A stretch of DNA of 38,800 nucleotides, taken from a virus. Location of the stretch: positions 1 through 38,800 of IMG/VR virus record IMGVR_UViG_3300021061_000035; one strand, 5' to 3'. The stretch's first letter is position 1, and every line of letters starts with the position of its first letter. The notes beneath the pieces were generated by a model. That model saw only the letters and a program-made list of their open reading frames with translations, had not been told where the DNA came from and made no database searches. The position numbers and the translations under genes are program-made. Of the stretch, positions 1-5,533 are shown piece after piece.

Positions 1-9
1 TCCAAGAAT

Positions 10-135
10 ACGAATTTGGGGAGTTACAGAATCGTGATTTCTAATAATTATGTGAATTTCATTTCAAATGACGGTCCGGGAATGATGATGACGATAGCTC
101 CAACGGATTCTACATATTACAAGATTCCATTTGAA
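10..135. repeat. Terminal direct repeat, left copy
   Basis: These 126 bases recur exactly at 38675-38800. The six bases before them (1-6) also match 38666-38671, but bases 7-9 differ (aat against cgg). The repeat shows that the contig closes on itself at about 38,665 bp. It falls inside coding sequence, so it is more likely an assembly overlap of a circular or circularly permuted molecule than a functional terminal repeat. Confidence 0.9.
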
Positions 136-195
136 GCAACGTCAGCTGTGGTGTCTGGAACCGTTAAAAATCTTTTACTTTTAGGTGTCGGATGA
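34..195 (+). CDS. Small protein at end of tail-appendage cluster
   Basis: This 53-aa protein starts at GTG 34, which overlaps the stop of the preceding gene (the gene ending at 38702, equivalent to position 37 across the circle junction). It is short and mixed polar, with a run of three Met near residue 17 and a hydrophobic end (NLLLLGVG). Its position directly after three paralogous appendage genes and the GTGA coupling suggest a minor virion or chaperone-like protein. No family is recognised. The start lies within the terminal repeat, so a truncated copy also sits at the right end. Confidence 0.6.
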   Translation: MISNNYVNFISNDGPGMMMTIAPTDSTYYKIPFEATSAVVSGTVKNLLLLGVG

Positions 196-245
196 ACTGG
201 AACATTTCAAATCAAGGAGAATGGGATTCTACGAGTGATTTATGA
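192..245 (+). CDS. Possible 17-aa coupling peptide
   Basis: A 17-codon frame begins at an ATGA overlap with the upstream stop and ends at an ATGA overlap with the next gene at 242. It would read MNWNISNQGEWDSTSDL. The double overlap matches the coupling used throughout this genome, so it may be translated mainly to carry ribosomes from one gene to the next. Its very short length makes it uncertain. Confidence 0.35.
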   Translation: MNWNISNQGEWDSTSDL

Positions 246-475
246 ACGGTGAAAACATTCCTAGATGGTTTTTAATGCTGGTTATGTCAGGTGCTTTTAT
301 CGTTGTCGGGTTTGTGATTAAAAAGGCCTATTCAGATATTGAAATTACACAAACTCTTGCCGAAAAACACGATCTTTTAATTCCTATTATTGAAGACGAC
401 ATCCGAGAGATTAAGGACAGTCAAAAACTGATGGACCAAAAGCTAGAGAAAATCTGGCAGGCTGTGAGGCGTTAA
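242..475 (+). CDS. Single-span membrane protein with coiled-coil tail
   Basis: This 77-aa protein has one hydrophobic segment (about residues 10-27) followed by a charged helical region rich in Asp, Glu, Lys and Gln that looks like a coiled coil. It overlaps the next gene by one base (TAATG). The following gene is also coiled-coil, so the two may interact. The location beside a holin-like gene suggests lysis or a membrane-anchored tail accessory. No specific family is recognised. Confidence 0.7.
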   Translation: MNGENIPRWFLMLVMSGAFIVVGFVIKKAYSDIEITQTLAEKHDLLIPIIEDDIREIKDSQKLMDQKLEKIWQAVRR

Positions 476-660
476 TGGACAAACTCACAAAAATTGAAAA
501 TGCTGTTGAAAACTTAAAAAACCAGCAGACTCGAGATATGGCAAGCCTCGGGGAATTAGCTAAAAGAATCATGGAACTTCATAGAAGAATCAATGAGCAG
601 GACATTGAAATCCTAGAACTCCAAAAAGGGCACTGTTCTGAACATTGTGACCACGGTTAA
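475..660 (+). CDS. Small coiled-coil protein
   Basis: This 61-aa protein is almost entirely heptad-like (IENAVENLKNQ, ELAKRIMELHRRI, EIEILEL type spacing) and ends in a short Cys/His tail (CSEHCDHG) that could bind a metal. It starts on the last base of the upstream stop, so its translation is probably coupled to the membrane protein before it. The function is unknown; a partner of the upstream coiled-coil protein is an inference. Confidence 0.65.
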   Translation: MDKLTKIENAVENLKNQQTRDMASLGELAKRIMELHRRINEQDIEILELQKGHCSEHCDHG

Positions 661-717
661 TGCCGCTGAGTAGGAGGCCACCCTGTGGGGGGTTGCAATG
701 CTGACTGAAAGGCGGCA
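661..717 (+). other. Intergenic RNA hairpin
   Basis: The 66-base gap after the coiled-coil gene is closed by TGCCGC (661-666) pairing with GCGGCA (712-717). A smaller internal pairing, ACCC with GGGT, lies around 680-693. There is no U-tract, so this is not an ordinary intrinsic terminator. It could be an mRNA processing or stability element. Confidence 0.4.
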
Positions 718-726
718 CTTTAAATT

Positions 727-873
727 ATGAGTAAATTTTTAGACTGGATTAAAAAAGCAAAAGTAAGGCCTGTCACTGATGTTCCTTTTAAGCAAGAAAA
801 AGAAAAATTTAAAGGAATAAAAATTACATTGCCCTCATTTTTTGAGTGGTGGTTTAAGCCAAAAGGAGAATGA
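727..873 (+). CDS. Small basic amphipathic protein
   Basis: This 48-aa protein is rich in Lys and aromatic residues, with W8 and a C-terminal FFEWWF motif. It has no clear transmembrane span but could associate with membranes. Its stop overlaps the start of the holin-like gene (ATGATGA), whose SD lies inside its last codons. Coupling to that gene suggests a lysis or membrane role, but no family is recognised. Confidence 0.6.
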   Translation: MSKFLDWIKKAKVRPVTDVPFKQEKEKFKGIKITLPSFFEWWFKPKGE

Positions 874-1067
874 TGAACGAGTCCAAATTTTTTGGAATAT
901 CAATTCGTGGTTGGCTTGCTGTTCTGACGGTTCTTACGCTTTGCGTAATGGCGTTTCTTGGCAAAAAAGTCGAGGAGCCATTTTATACCGTTGTTATATC
1001 AATCGTTTCTTTCTATTTCGGACAAGCTCAAAAATCAACAGGAGATAAAAACAATGTCCCTAGCTGA
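870..1067 (+). CDS. Holin-like two-span membrane protein
   Basis: This 65-aa protein has two hydrophobic segments (about residues 13-30 and 38-54) separated by a short charged turn, and a polar lysine-containing tail. Size and layout match small class II holins, which form the inner-membrane lesion that starts lysis. An AGGAG box lies just upstream; either ATG 870 or ATG 873 could be used. It overlaps the start of the phospholipase-like gene by 14 bases. The wall hydrolase of this phage is encoded about 3.5 kb away, so the lysis genes are not in one block. Confidence 0.65.
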   Translation: MMNESKFFGISIRGWLAVLTVLTLCVMAFLGKKVEEPFYTVVISIVSFYFGQAQKSTGDKNNVPS

Positions 1068-1371
1068 AAAAATGCGTGGTCTTGGATACTTCACCCCTAC
1101 TTATGGAGTATGCGGGGGATCTAGAAAAGTATGCGGAATTAAAAGGGAAGAACTTGACCCAATCGACAGGCTATTTTATGACCATGACAATATTCGGTTT
1201 GCCTCTAGCGAAGCTGAGCGTAGAGCCTATGACGAAGCCTTGGTGAACGGACTTAAAAATCTATCGGAAGCTGATTTTGAAAAAGTTCCATTCTTTCAGT
1301 TGAAATGGCCATTTTTTAAAAGATGGTACGCAAAAAGTTACGTTGAGGCTTGCAAGAAAATATTCGTCTAA
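1054..1371 (+). CDS. Phospholipase A2-like protein
   Basis: This 105-aa protein carries a pattern typical of the PLA2 fold. A Gly/Cys-rich segment (YGVCGG, residues 17-22; second Cys at 27) is followed by DPIDRLFYDHDN (residues 35-46), which matches the D-x-x-D-x-x-x-x-HD helix containing the catalytic His-Asp pair (H44-D45). Such enzymes hydrolyse the sn-2 acyl ester of phospholipids; small PLA2-like domains are known in parvovirus capsids and some phages. The start at ATG 1054 follows a good SD (AGGAG at 1040-1044) and overlaps the holin-like gene. The neighbourhood suggests a role in lysis or membrane damage, though entry is also possible. Assignment rests on motif spacing only. Confidence 0.6.
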   Translation: MSLAEKMRGLGYFTPTYGVCGGSRKVCGIKREELDPIDRLFYDHDNIRFASSEAERRAYDEALVNGLKNLSEADFEKVPFFQLKWPFFKRWYAKSYVEACKKIFV

Positions 1372-1385
1372 CCAAAGCGGAGATT

Positions 1386-1403
1386 TATAGCTTAAAAGCT
1401 ATA
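1386..1403 (+). promoter_or_regulatory. Hairpin directly before a start codon
   Basis: TATAGCT (1386-1392) and AGCTATA (1397-1403) form a perfect 7-bp stem with a TTAA loop, ending two bases before the ATG at 1406. No SD is visible between the hairpin and the start, so the structure could affect ribosome access. Confidence 0.4.
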
Positions 1404-1405
1404 TT

Positions 1406-1570
1406 ATGGAACCTGTAATAGATTTATCCTTGAAATCTATTGGGATTCCTTTCTCTGTTCCCACCTATTGCCCTGTCTGTAAAGCGAGAATGTGTGACGA
1501 CGGATGGGATCTATTTGATAGAAGTCGTAAATGCACCTGTAGGGCGTGCCGCTGCACGTTTGAGCTATGA
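1406..1570 (+). CDS. Zinc-ribbon protein
   Basis: This 54-aa protein has a CPVC knuckle (residues 22-25), C30, and a dense C-terminal cysteine group (CTCRACRC, residues 43-50), consistent with a zinc-binding fold. It overlaps the phosphoesterase gene by ATGA, implying coupled translation. Small zinc ribbons are frequent in this genome. A nucleic-acid or protein-binding role is plausible but unproven. Confidence 0.65.
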   Translation: MEPVIDLSLKSIGIPFSVPTYCPVCKARMCDDGWDLFDRSRKCTCRACRCTFEL

Positions 1571-2454
1571 GCGACTCATTATTCACGGTGCATCGGTTCG
1601 ATATTAACCTTCCCAAATTCAACGAAGACTATTACCTCGCCATATTCTCAGACGTTCACCGCTTCGCGCATAACTGCGACGTGAAAGGCTGGAAGGACTA
1701 CCTTCAATATTGTAAGTCACTCGAAGAGCGAAACCCTGGTAGGGTCTACTATCTTGGAGTTGGGGACTATGACGACATGGCCTCAACCTCGGAAAGAGAG
1801 GCTTTTAAATACGCGAAACTTCACGATACAACGGTTAGGACATTAGACGATATTGCCCAAAAACGGGTAGTTGAGTTTTGCGAAGAACTTTCCTTCATGA
1901 AAGGCAAGCTTTTAGGGCTCATCGAAGGGAACCATTATTACCAGTTTGCCTCCGGCCAGACATCGACCATGAAAATGTGTGATGCCTTAGACTGTAAGTA
2001 CCTCGGCGGCGTCTCGATCATCCGCCTAGCCTTTCATCATGAAGTTAGCAACCGAAATGTCAGTCTTGATATTTATGCCCACCATACCGCAGGGTCTAAA
2101 GGAGGAGGAGGCCGACGGGCAGGCTCAAGCGTCAATAAACTAGAAGATATGACCCACACCTGGGACGCTGATATATATGTAGCCGGGCATGACCATCAGT
2201 TTAATACTTCTTACCCGACCTACCTCTATCTGGACCAACACATGAAGGTCAAGGAGAAGGACCGCCTGCTGATCCGTACCGGGAGCTTCCAAAAGGGATG
2301 GCTTCCAGGGGAAGAAGGCTATGTACCGACCTTTAACGGGAAGGGTAACTTCCTGGGGGCTCCAATAGTGATGCTTCGCCCCACCCGTGACCGTTCCAAT
2401 GACATGGAGCGTGTATATATAAAGAAGAGCGTATTGACTGGCCATTTCTTCTAG
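1567..2454 (+). CDS. Calcineurin-like metallophosphoesterase
   Basis: This 295-aa protein shows the metallophosphatase motif series in order: D-x-H (D29, H31), GD (66-67) with YDD following, GNH (121-123), a histidine pair (HH, 172-173) and GHDH (207-210). These residues bind two metal ions and hydrolyse phosphoester bonds; relatives include SbcD/Mre11 nucleases and cyclic-nucleotide phosphodiesterases. A Gly/Arg stretch (GGGGRRAG, about 179-186) lies before the last motif. The phage substrate is unknown; DNA ends or nucleotides are both possible. It is coupled to the zinc-ribbon gene before it and is the last gene before the lysogeny module. Confidence 0.9.
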   Translation: MSDSLFTVHRFDINLPKFNEDYYLAIFSDVHRFAHNCDVKGWKDYLQYCKSLEERNPGRVYYLGVGDYDDMASTSEREAFKYAKLHDTTVRTLDDIAQKRVVEFCEELSFMKGKLLGLIEGNHYYQFASGQTSTMKMCDALDCKYLGGVSIIRLAFHHEVSNRNVSLDIYAHHTAGSKGGGGRRAGSSVNKLEDMTHTWDADIYVAGHDHQFNTSYPTYLYLDQHMKVKEKDRLLIRTGSFQKGWLPGEEGYVPTFNGKGNFLGAPIVMLRPTRDRSNDMERVYIKKSVLTGHFF

Positions 2455-2471
2455 GGGATGTTGTAACCATT

Positions 2472-2486
2472 GATTACATTGTAATC
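2472..2486. promoter_or_regulatory. Palindromic operator before the first RHH gene
   Basis: GATTACA (2472-2478) and TGTAATC (2480-2486) are perfect inverted halves around one central base. A related half site (TTGTAA) lies at 2461-2466. Read on the other strand, the centre is TACAATGTA, which is also the core of the element in the promoter at 3829-3857. This suggests one regulator controls both RHH genes. Confidence 0.55.
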
Positions 2487-2514
2487 CGTGCAAACATTGC
2501 CGATAATTCTCCGC

Positions 2515-2673
2515 ATGGAGAAGGAAAAAGTCGGCCCCACTCGTGCCGTTCGACTCCCGGAAAGTTTAGACAAAAAGATTTTAGAAGAGTCTGATTTCTT
2601 GGATCGTTCAATGGCCTACGTAATTCGTAAACGACTTGAACTCTCCTATAAAGTTCAGAAGCGTATAAAATAA
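2515..2673 (+). CDS. Ribbon-helix-helix (CopG/Arc-type) regulator
   Basis: This 52-aa protein has the RHH layout: a short beta strand (TRAVRLP, about residues 9-15) that reads bases in the major groove, then two helices (LDKKILEES and DRSMAYVIRKRLEL). The hydrophobic spacing and the second-helix SMAYVIR pattern match CopG/Arc repressors, which act as dimers on inverted repeats. ATG 2515 is preferred because it gives the normal family length; an in-frame GTG at 2488 would add nine residues. Neither start has a clear SD. A palindrome ends 28 bases upstream, so autoregulation is likely. With the integrase nearby, a role in lysogeny control is inferred. Confidence 0.75.
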   Translation: MEKEKVGPTRAVRLPESLDKKILEESDFLDRSMAYVIRKRLELSYKVQKRIK

Positions 2674-2912
2674 GCGCACACTTTTTAGGATCTGCTCAAT
2701 AGCATGGGCGATCTTGCCGCTATTCGTCTGCACTGTTTCTAAAATCTGCCCACTTTTTGCCACCTTAGATAAAATACGCAATCTGCCGTAGTGACTTTTC
2801 TAGCATAGTTTATATAATCCGCTTCCCTTCAGGTTTCCCCCGATGCCGTTTTGAGGGATTTCCCTAGAAGCCATCCCACGCAAAATCGCATTAATCGGGT
2901 ATAAGATAGCTG
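2674..2912. other. Non-coding gap before integrase
   Basis: About 240 bases lie between the RHH gene and the integrase. No plus-strand gene is supported. On the minus strand one frame from about 2874 into the RHH gene is open apart from a single TAG near 2802-2804, but it lacks a convincing SD and a known domain. The sequence may hold the integrase promoter and integrase-binding sites; none can be named firmly. Confidence 0.4.
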
Positions 2913-3785
2913 ATGAAAGACGAAATCCTAGCCAGATTTGTAGAGTATTTGAAGCTTGAAAAGTCAGGCGGACTCTGTGAAGGGACGATCAGGCGCTACT
3001 TATTAAGCCTAAAATACGTCACCGCCGACAATAGTTGCGACCTGTTAACGGCTAAATCCTATAAAGACGCTGCAGGGCTTATTCGGCTATCGAGAGCCAA
3101 GCGTAACTGGAAGAGCGCAACGACCAAGCACGCCGCTGACGCTATATCGGTATTCTATACCTGGGCCTGCCGGGAGGGTATTATAGAAGACTCGCCGATG
3201 AGGCTAGGGCATGAGTTTAAGAATAACGACCCACGCCAGATGGACTTCTTTGATTGGGGTTCTCCAGAGTTTCAAAAGATCCTACACGACCCTAATAATT
3301 CTGTGCGGTTTACAGCCATCCTGCATACTCTCCGATCATCGGGTATGAGATCGTCCGAGCTTTGCAACCTCAAGAAAACAGATCGACGGGACAAGCGCTG
3401 GTTTCGGATTTCAAAAGGCAAAGGCGGGGCCGAGCGTTTTGCGCCCATAGATGAAGAGTGTTCTAATTGGCTGGATATATATGAACGGAGAAGAGATCTG
3501 CATTATAGCGGGGAATGGTACTTTACAACCGAGCAATATAAACCGTTATCCCCCCACACCCTTTGGAAGAACATCTACAAAAGAGGCAAAAAACTAGGCT
3601 TCCGGGCTTACCCTCATAAGTTCCGCAAATCCTTGGGCGGGGAGCTCATTAAAAGGGGAGCGGATATTAGTGTGGCGCAGCAGGTTTTGGGCCATGCCGA
3701 CGTTAAAACAACCGCTAATTATTACACTGGATTTACCAAAAAGACCCTCCTTGATATATACGACAAGACACTAGAAACCGCATAG
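2913..3785 (+). CDS. int: Tyrosine recombinase (phage integrase)
   Basis: This 290-aa protein catalyses site-specific recombination between attP and the host attB. The N-terminal part (about 1-110) resembles a SAM-like core-binding domain. The catalytic domain shows R146 (SSGMRSSELC), the beta-turn lysine region (KGKGG, 168-172), H235-K-F-R238, then LGH (259-261) and the nucleophile candidate in NYY (Y270 or Y271). All required residues are present, so the enzyme looks intact. There is no strong SD before ATG 2913. A tRNA 3'-half about 420 bases downstream is the probable attP core, which is the standard int-attP arrangement. Confidence 0.95.
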   Translation: MKDEILARFVEYLKLEKSGGLCEGTIRRYLLSLKYVTADNSCDLLTAKSYKDAAGLIRLSRAKRNWKSATTKHAADAISVFYTWACREGIIEDSPMRLGHEFKNNDPRQMDFFDWGSPEFQKILHDPNNSVRFTAILHTLRSSGMRSSELCNLKKTDRRDKRWFRISKGKGGAERFAPIDEECSNWLDIYERRRDLHYSGEWYFTTEQYKPLSPHTLWKNIYKRGKKLGFRAYPHKFRKSLGGELIKRGADISVAQQVLGHADVKTTANYYTGFTKKTLLDIYDKTLETA

Positions 3786-3828
3786 TAGAGCCATTTCTGA
3801 GGCCTTAAAAAAATAGTTAAAGAATTAT

Positions 3829-3857
3829 TTGACATTTGCCGTACAATGTACTACAAT
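3829..3857 (+). promoter_or_regulatory. Sigma70 promoter with embedded operator
   Basis: A consensus -35 TTGACA (3829-3834), a 17-bp spacer and a near-consensus -10 TACAAT (3852-3857) form the best promoter seen in this window. The spacer contains the palindrome GTACAATGTAC (3841-3851), sharing the TACAATGTA core with the operator at 2472-2486. A repressor bound there would block RNA polymerase. The start codon at 3863 is only 6 bases past the -10, so the transcript would be leaderless or nearly so. Confidence 0.75.
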
Positions 3858-3862
3858 AAGTT

Positions 3863-4000
3863 ATGCAGTTGAATGAAAGACTTGAAGTTAGACTTAAAAA
3901 GACGACCAAAGAGAACCTTAAAAAGGTCGCTAAAAAGCAGTTTAGAAAGCCTTCCGAAATGGCGAGAATTATCATCGAGAAGGCTGTTGACAAGAAGTAA
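3863..4000 (+). CDS. Second ribbon-helix-helix regulator
   Basis: This 45-aa protein reads as a minimal RHH protein: strand NERLEVRLKK, helix one TKENLKKVAKKQ, turn FRKPS, helix two EMARIIIEKAVDKK. The length equals the bare family core. Its ATG lies about 6 bases after a consensus -10 and lacks an SD, suggesting leaderless translation. The promoter carries a palindrome shared with the other RHH gene. It lies between integrase and attP, where excisionase or Cro-like regulators are usual. Whether it is repressor, antirepressor or excision factor cannot be told from sequence. Confidence 0.75.
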   Translation: MQLNERLEVRLKKTTKENLKKVAKKQFRKPSEMARIIIEKAVDKK

Positions 4001-4022
4001 TTCAGGAGTAAAATCTAGCATC

Positions 4023-4208
4023 ATGAATCAGGCAAATGTGCAGCCTAGCAAAGATTATCCCGGAAAATCAGTTTTCTACCAGCTCCGCTCACGAGGCGAA
4101 GCCTTCCTATCCGGGATGATCGCGGCCTGCACACCGCTTGCCCGCTTCGTGAGCTTGTTTGCTCCCTCAAATTGGGCTATTAACCAATCTAGTTCACTGA
4201 CCTCCTGA
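4023..4208 (+). CDS. Possible small protein ending in attP
   Basis: A 61-aa frame starts at ATG 4023, 14 bases after an AGGAG box, and stops inside the tRNA-like attP core. It contains a basic stretch (YQLRSRGEAF) and a hydrophobic central part. No family is recognised. The same DNA holds inverted repeats (4057-4064 with 4110-4117; 4087-4094 with 4147-4154) that could be integrase or excisionase sites, so the frame may be fortuitous. If real, integration would change its 3' end. Confidence 0.3.
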   Translation: MNQANVQPSKDYPGKSVFYQLRSRGEAFLSGMIAACTPLARFVSLFAPSNWAINQSSSLTS

Positions 4209-4246
4209 TCCAGTGTTTGCGGGTTCAAGTCCCGTCGGGTCCGCCA
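4202..4246 (+). other. attP: attP core: 3' half of a tRNA-Arg(CCU)-like gene
   Basis: The sequence supplies an anticodon loop (CTCCTGA, anticodon CCT), the 3' side of the anticodon stem, a 5-base variable loop, a T arm (GCGGG, TTCAAGT, CCCGT), the 3' acceptor strand CGGGTCC, a G discriminator and an encoded CCA ending at 4246. The 5' half is missing: no upstream GGACCCG exists to pair with the acceptor. Temperate phages with tyrosine integrases commonly carry such a 3' tRNA end so that the host gene is rebuilt on insertion. The integrase gene lies next to it. Confidence 0.85.
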
Positions 4247-4273
4247 TTTTGGTCATAATTAGATAGTGTTAAT

Positions 4274-4309
4274 AGCCCAACCAGGGTGACTTGGTTGGGC
4301 TTTTGTTTT
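4274..4309 (+). terminator. Intrinsic terminator after attP
   Basis: AGCCCAACCA (4274-4283) pairs perfectly with TGGTTGGGCT (4292-4301) around an 8-base loop, followed by a T-rich tail (TTTGTTTT). It lies 28 bases after the tRNA end, so it could terminate the rebuilt tRNA transcript after integration and isolate the prophage from host read-through. Confidence 0.9.
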
Positions 4310-4398
4310 CTAAGGCTCGTTCCAGCCCCCTGGGACGGGCCTTTGCTGTTTCTGGCCCCTAAACACACCCAAATAAGGGAAAGGCGAGGGAATATGAA

Positions 4399-4629
4399 AT
4401 GGCAGGAAAACATGGGCTTAAAACGTTGTTTCAAGACTACAAAATCCAAGTGGAGATCGAGCGAGCCAGAATCCTCCAGCTTATTAATGAGTTTAAGAAG
4501 ACGGGGGATCAGTCTTGTATCGCCAGAATCGAAGAAATCAATGGCTTGGCAGAATGCCGATTTTGGCAAGAGGTGGTTCGGGCTGGCGATTACTCTGCTG
4601 ATGCTTTGGAGCTCATCGGCTCACGCTGA
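4399..4629 (+). CDS. Small helical protein overlapping the wall hydrolase
   Basis: This 76-aa, largely helical charged protein starts at ATG 4399, eight bases after an AGGG box; another ATG at 4394 is in a different frame and too close to that box. The middle (EIERARILQLINEFKKTG) looks amphipathic. Its last 89 bases are shared, in another frame, with the start of the SleB-type hydrolase gene, an unusually long overlap. No family is recognised; it may control translation of the hydrolase. Confidence 0.6.
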   Translation: MAGKHGLKTLFQDYKIQVEIERARILQLINEFKKTGDQSCIARIEEINGLAECRFWQEVVRAGDYSADALELIGSR

Positions 4630-4951
4630 GATCGATCCAAATATAGCAATTAAAGCAATCGTAGGGGAAGCGGAGGGCGAGTCTTACCGCGGCAAATTAG
4701 CCATTGCTGAGGCTCTTCGTAATCGAGGTCATGTCCGTGGTGTTTATGGCGTCTCTTCGCCGCGTCTTTCTAAAGCCCCTAAATGGGTATGGGTAGAAGC
4801 GGAAAAGGCCTGGAAGGAGTCAGCCAATACCAATTTGGTTAAAGGAGCCGACCACTGGGAATCCACTGATTTTAAAGTCCCTACCTGGGCCAAGAAGATG
4901 ACTAAGACAGCGATCATCGGAAAGCACGTTTTCTATCGAGGTGGAAAATGA
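4541..4951 (+). CDS. Exported SleB-type cell-wall hydrolase (endolysin)
   Basis: This 136-aa protein has an N-terminal Sec-type signal (KR at 10-11, hydrophobic core about 13-23, AHA at 27-29 before Glu30) and then a compact hydrolase_2/SleB domain: AIKAIVGEAEGE with the conserved Glu residues, GKLAIAEALRNRG, and a C-terminal AKKMTKTAIIG-HVFYRG segment. Family members cleave peptidoglycan glycan strands. Export by Sec or a signal-anchor would place it in the periplasm without a holin. The reading frame is open well upstream, but ATG 4541 gives a standard signal peptide. It begins inside the preceding gene and is coupled to the next by ATGA. It is the probable endolysin. Confidence 0.8.
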   Translation: MAWQNADFGKRWFGLAITLLMLWSSSAHAEIDPNIAIKAIVGEAEGESYRGKLAIAEALRNRGHVRGVYGVSSPRLSKAPKWVWVEAEKAWKESANTNLVKGADHWESTDFKVPTWAKKMTKTAIIGKHVFYRGGK

Positions 4952-5175
4952 AATTCAGACATCTTCCGGTCATAAAACTCAATTACCTCTTAACCTCTGT
5001 CAAGGTTTCTCATGGCTTCCTACAAAGAGCAACCGCGGATGGCGCTAACAAGGAAACGCTTAAATACTACGCTAACCTCGCCAAGCTAGAGCTTGAGAGC
5101 GCCATTCAATACCTTCGCGAGTTACAAGCTGAGGAACGTCTAGAAGAGATATTTTTTAGCGGAGGTGGTAAATGA
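4948..5175 (+). CDS. Conserved-looking helical phage protein
   Basis: This 75-aa protein is basic at the N-terminus and has a long amphipathic C-terminal helix (KLELESAIQYLRELQAEERLEE). It overlaps both neighbours by ATGA, so it is part of a coupled operon. No domain is recognised. Association with lysis (upstream gene) or with DNA metabolism (downstream genes) cannot be decided. Confidence 0.6.
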   Translation: MKFRHLPVIKLNYLLTSVKVSHGFLQRATADGANKETLKYYANLAKLELESAIQYLRELQAEERLEEIFFSGGGK

Positions 5176-5336
5176 ACCGCCTCATTATCAGCCAGTGCCC
5201 TCAATGCGGACACTATAACCAACAAGTGGTCTATTCCTGCGGGTCGGTGTGCGCTGTAGAGCTTGATTGTGAAAATTGCAGGTCTTCCTGGTCTGAAGAT
5301 CCGGTTGATGCTGCGGAATGTGCGGGTGACCGATGA
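5172..5336 (+). CDS. Zinc-ribbon protein
   Basis: This 54-aa protein has two cysteine knuckles, CPQC (residues 9-12) and CENC (33-36), with extra Cys at 23, 27 and 50. This is the arrangement of a small zinc ribbon. ATGA overlaps at both ends place it firmly in the operon, and an SD (GGAGG) lies about 6 bases upstream of ATG. A nucleic-acid-binding adaptor role is plausible; nothing more specific is visible. Confidence 0.7.
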   Translation: MNRLIISQCPQCGHYNQQVVYSCGSVCAVELDCENCRSSWSEDPVDAAECAGDR

Positions 5337-5533
5337 ACGACGAAGAAAAGCTAGAACTCATTACGGAAGCTTTTACCAAAGCTTTGATCGCCAACAAATT
5401 TGATAACGTAAAAATGTACGTGACTTTAGCTTTTAGATTAGCTGCTTTGATGGATGCTGAGATTTTGTGGCAAATGAAATGGGACAAGGACCAAGATTTA
5501 ATGGGTTTTTGGCCAAAGGAGATGATGCAATGA
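5333..5533 (+). CDS. Small helical protein
   Basis: This 66-aa all-helical, acidic protein (ITEAFTKALIANKFDNVK, LAFRLAALMDAEILWQMKW) is coupled by ATGA to the zinc ribbon before it and to the nuclease after it. No family is recognised. The tight coupling to the nuclease suggests participation in the same DNA-processing step. Confidence 0.6.
   Translation: MNDEEKLELITEAFTKALIANKFDNVKMYVTLAFRLAALMDAEILWQMKWDKDQDLMGFWPKEMMQ

Noticed and set aside
2713-2874. Minus-strand frame with one internal TAG before the integrase
   Set aside because: The frame is about 90 codons long and interrupted once, with no SD and no recognised domain. There is not enough evidence for a pseudogene or for stop readthrough.
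3873-4022. Basic plus-strand frame running through the second RHH gene
   Set aside because: It is the shifted frame of the 45-aa RHH gene at 3863, which fits the family core and the promoter. Only the part from 4023 was kept as a weak candidate.
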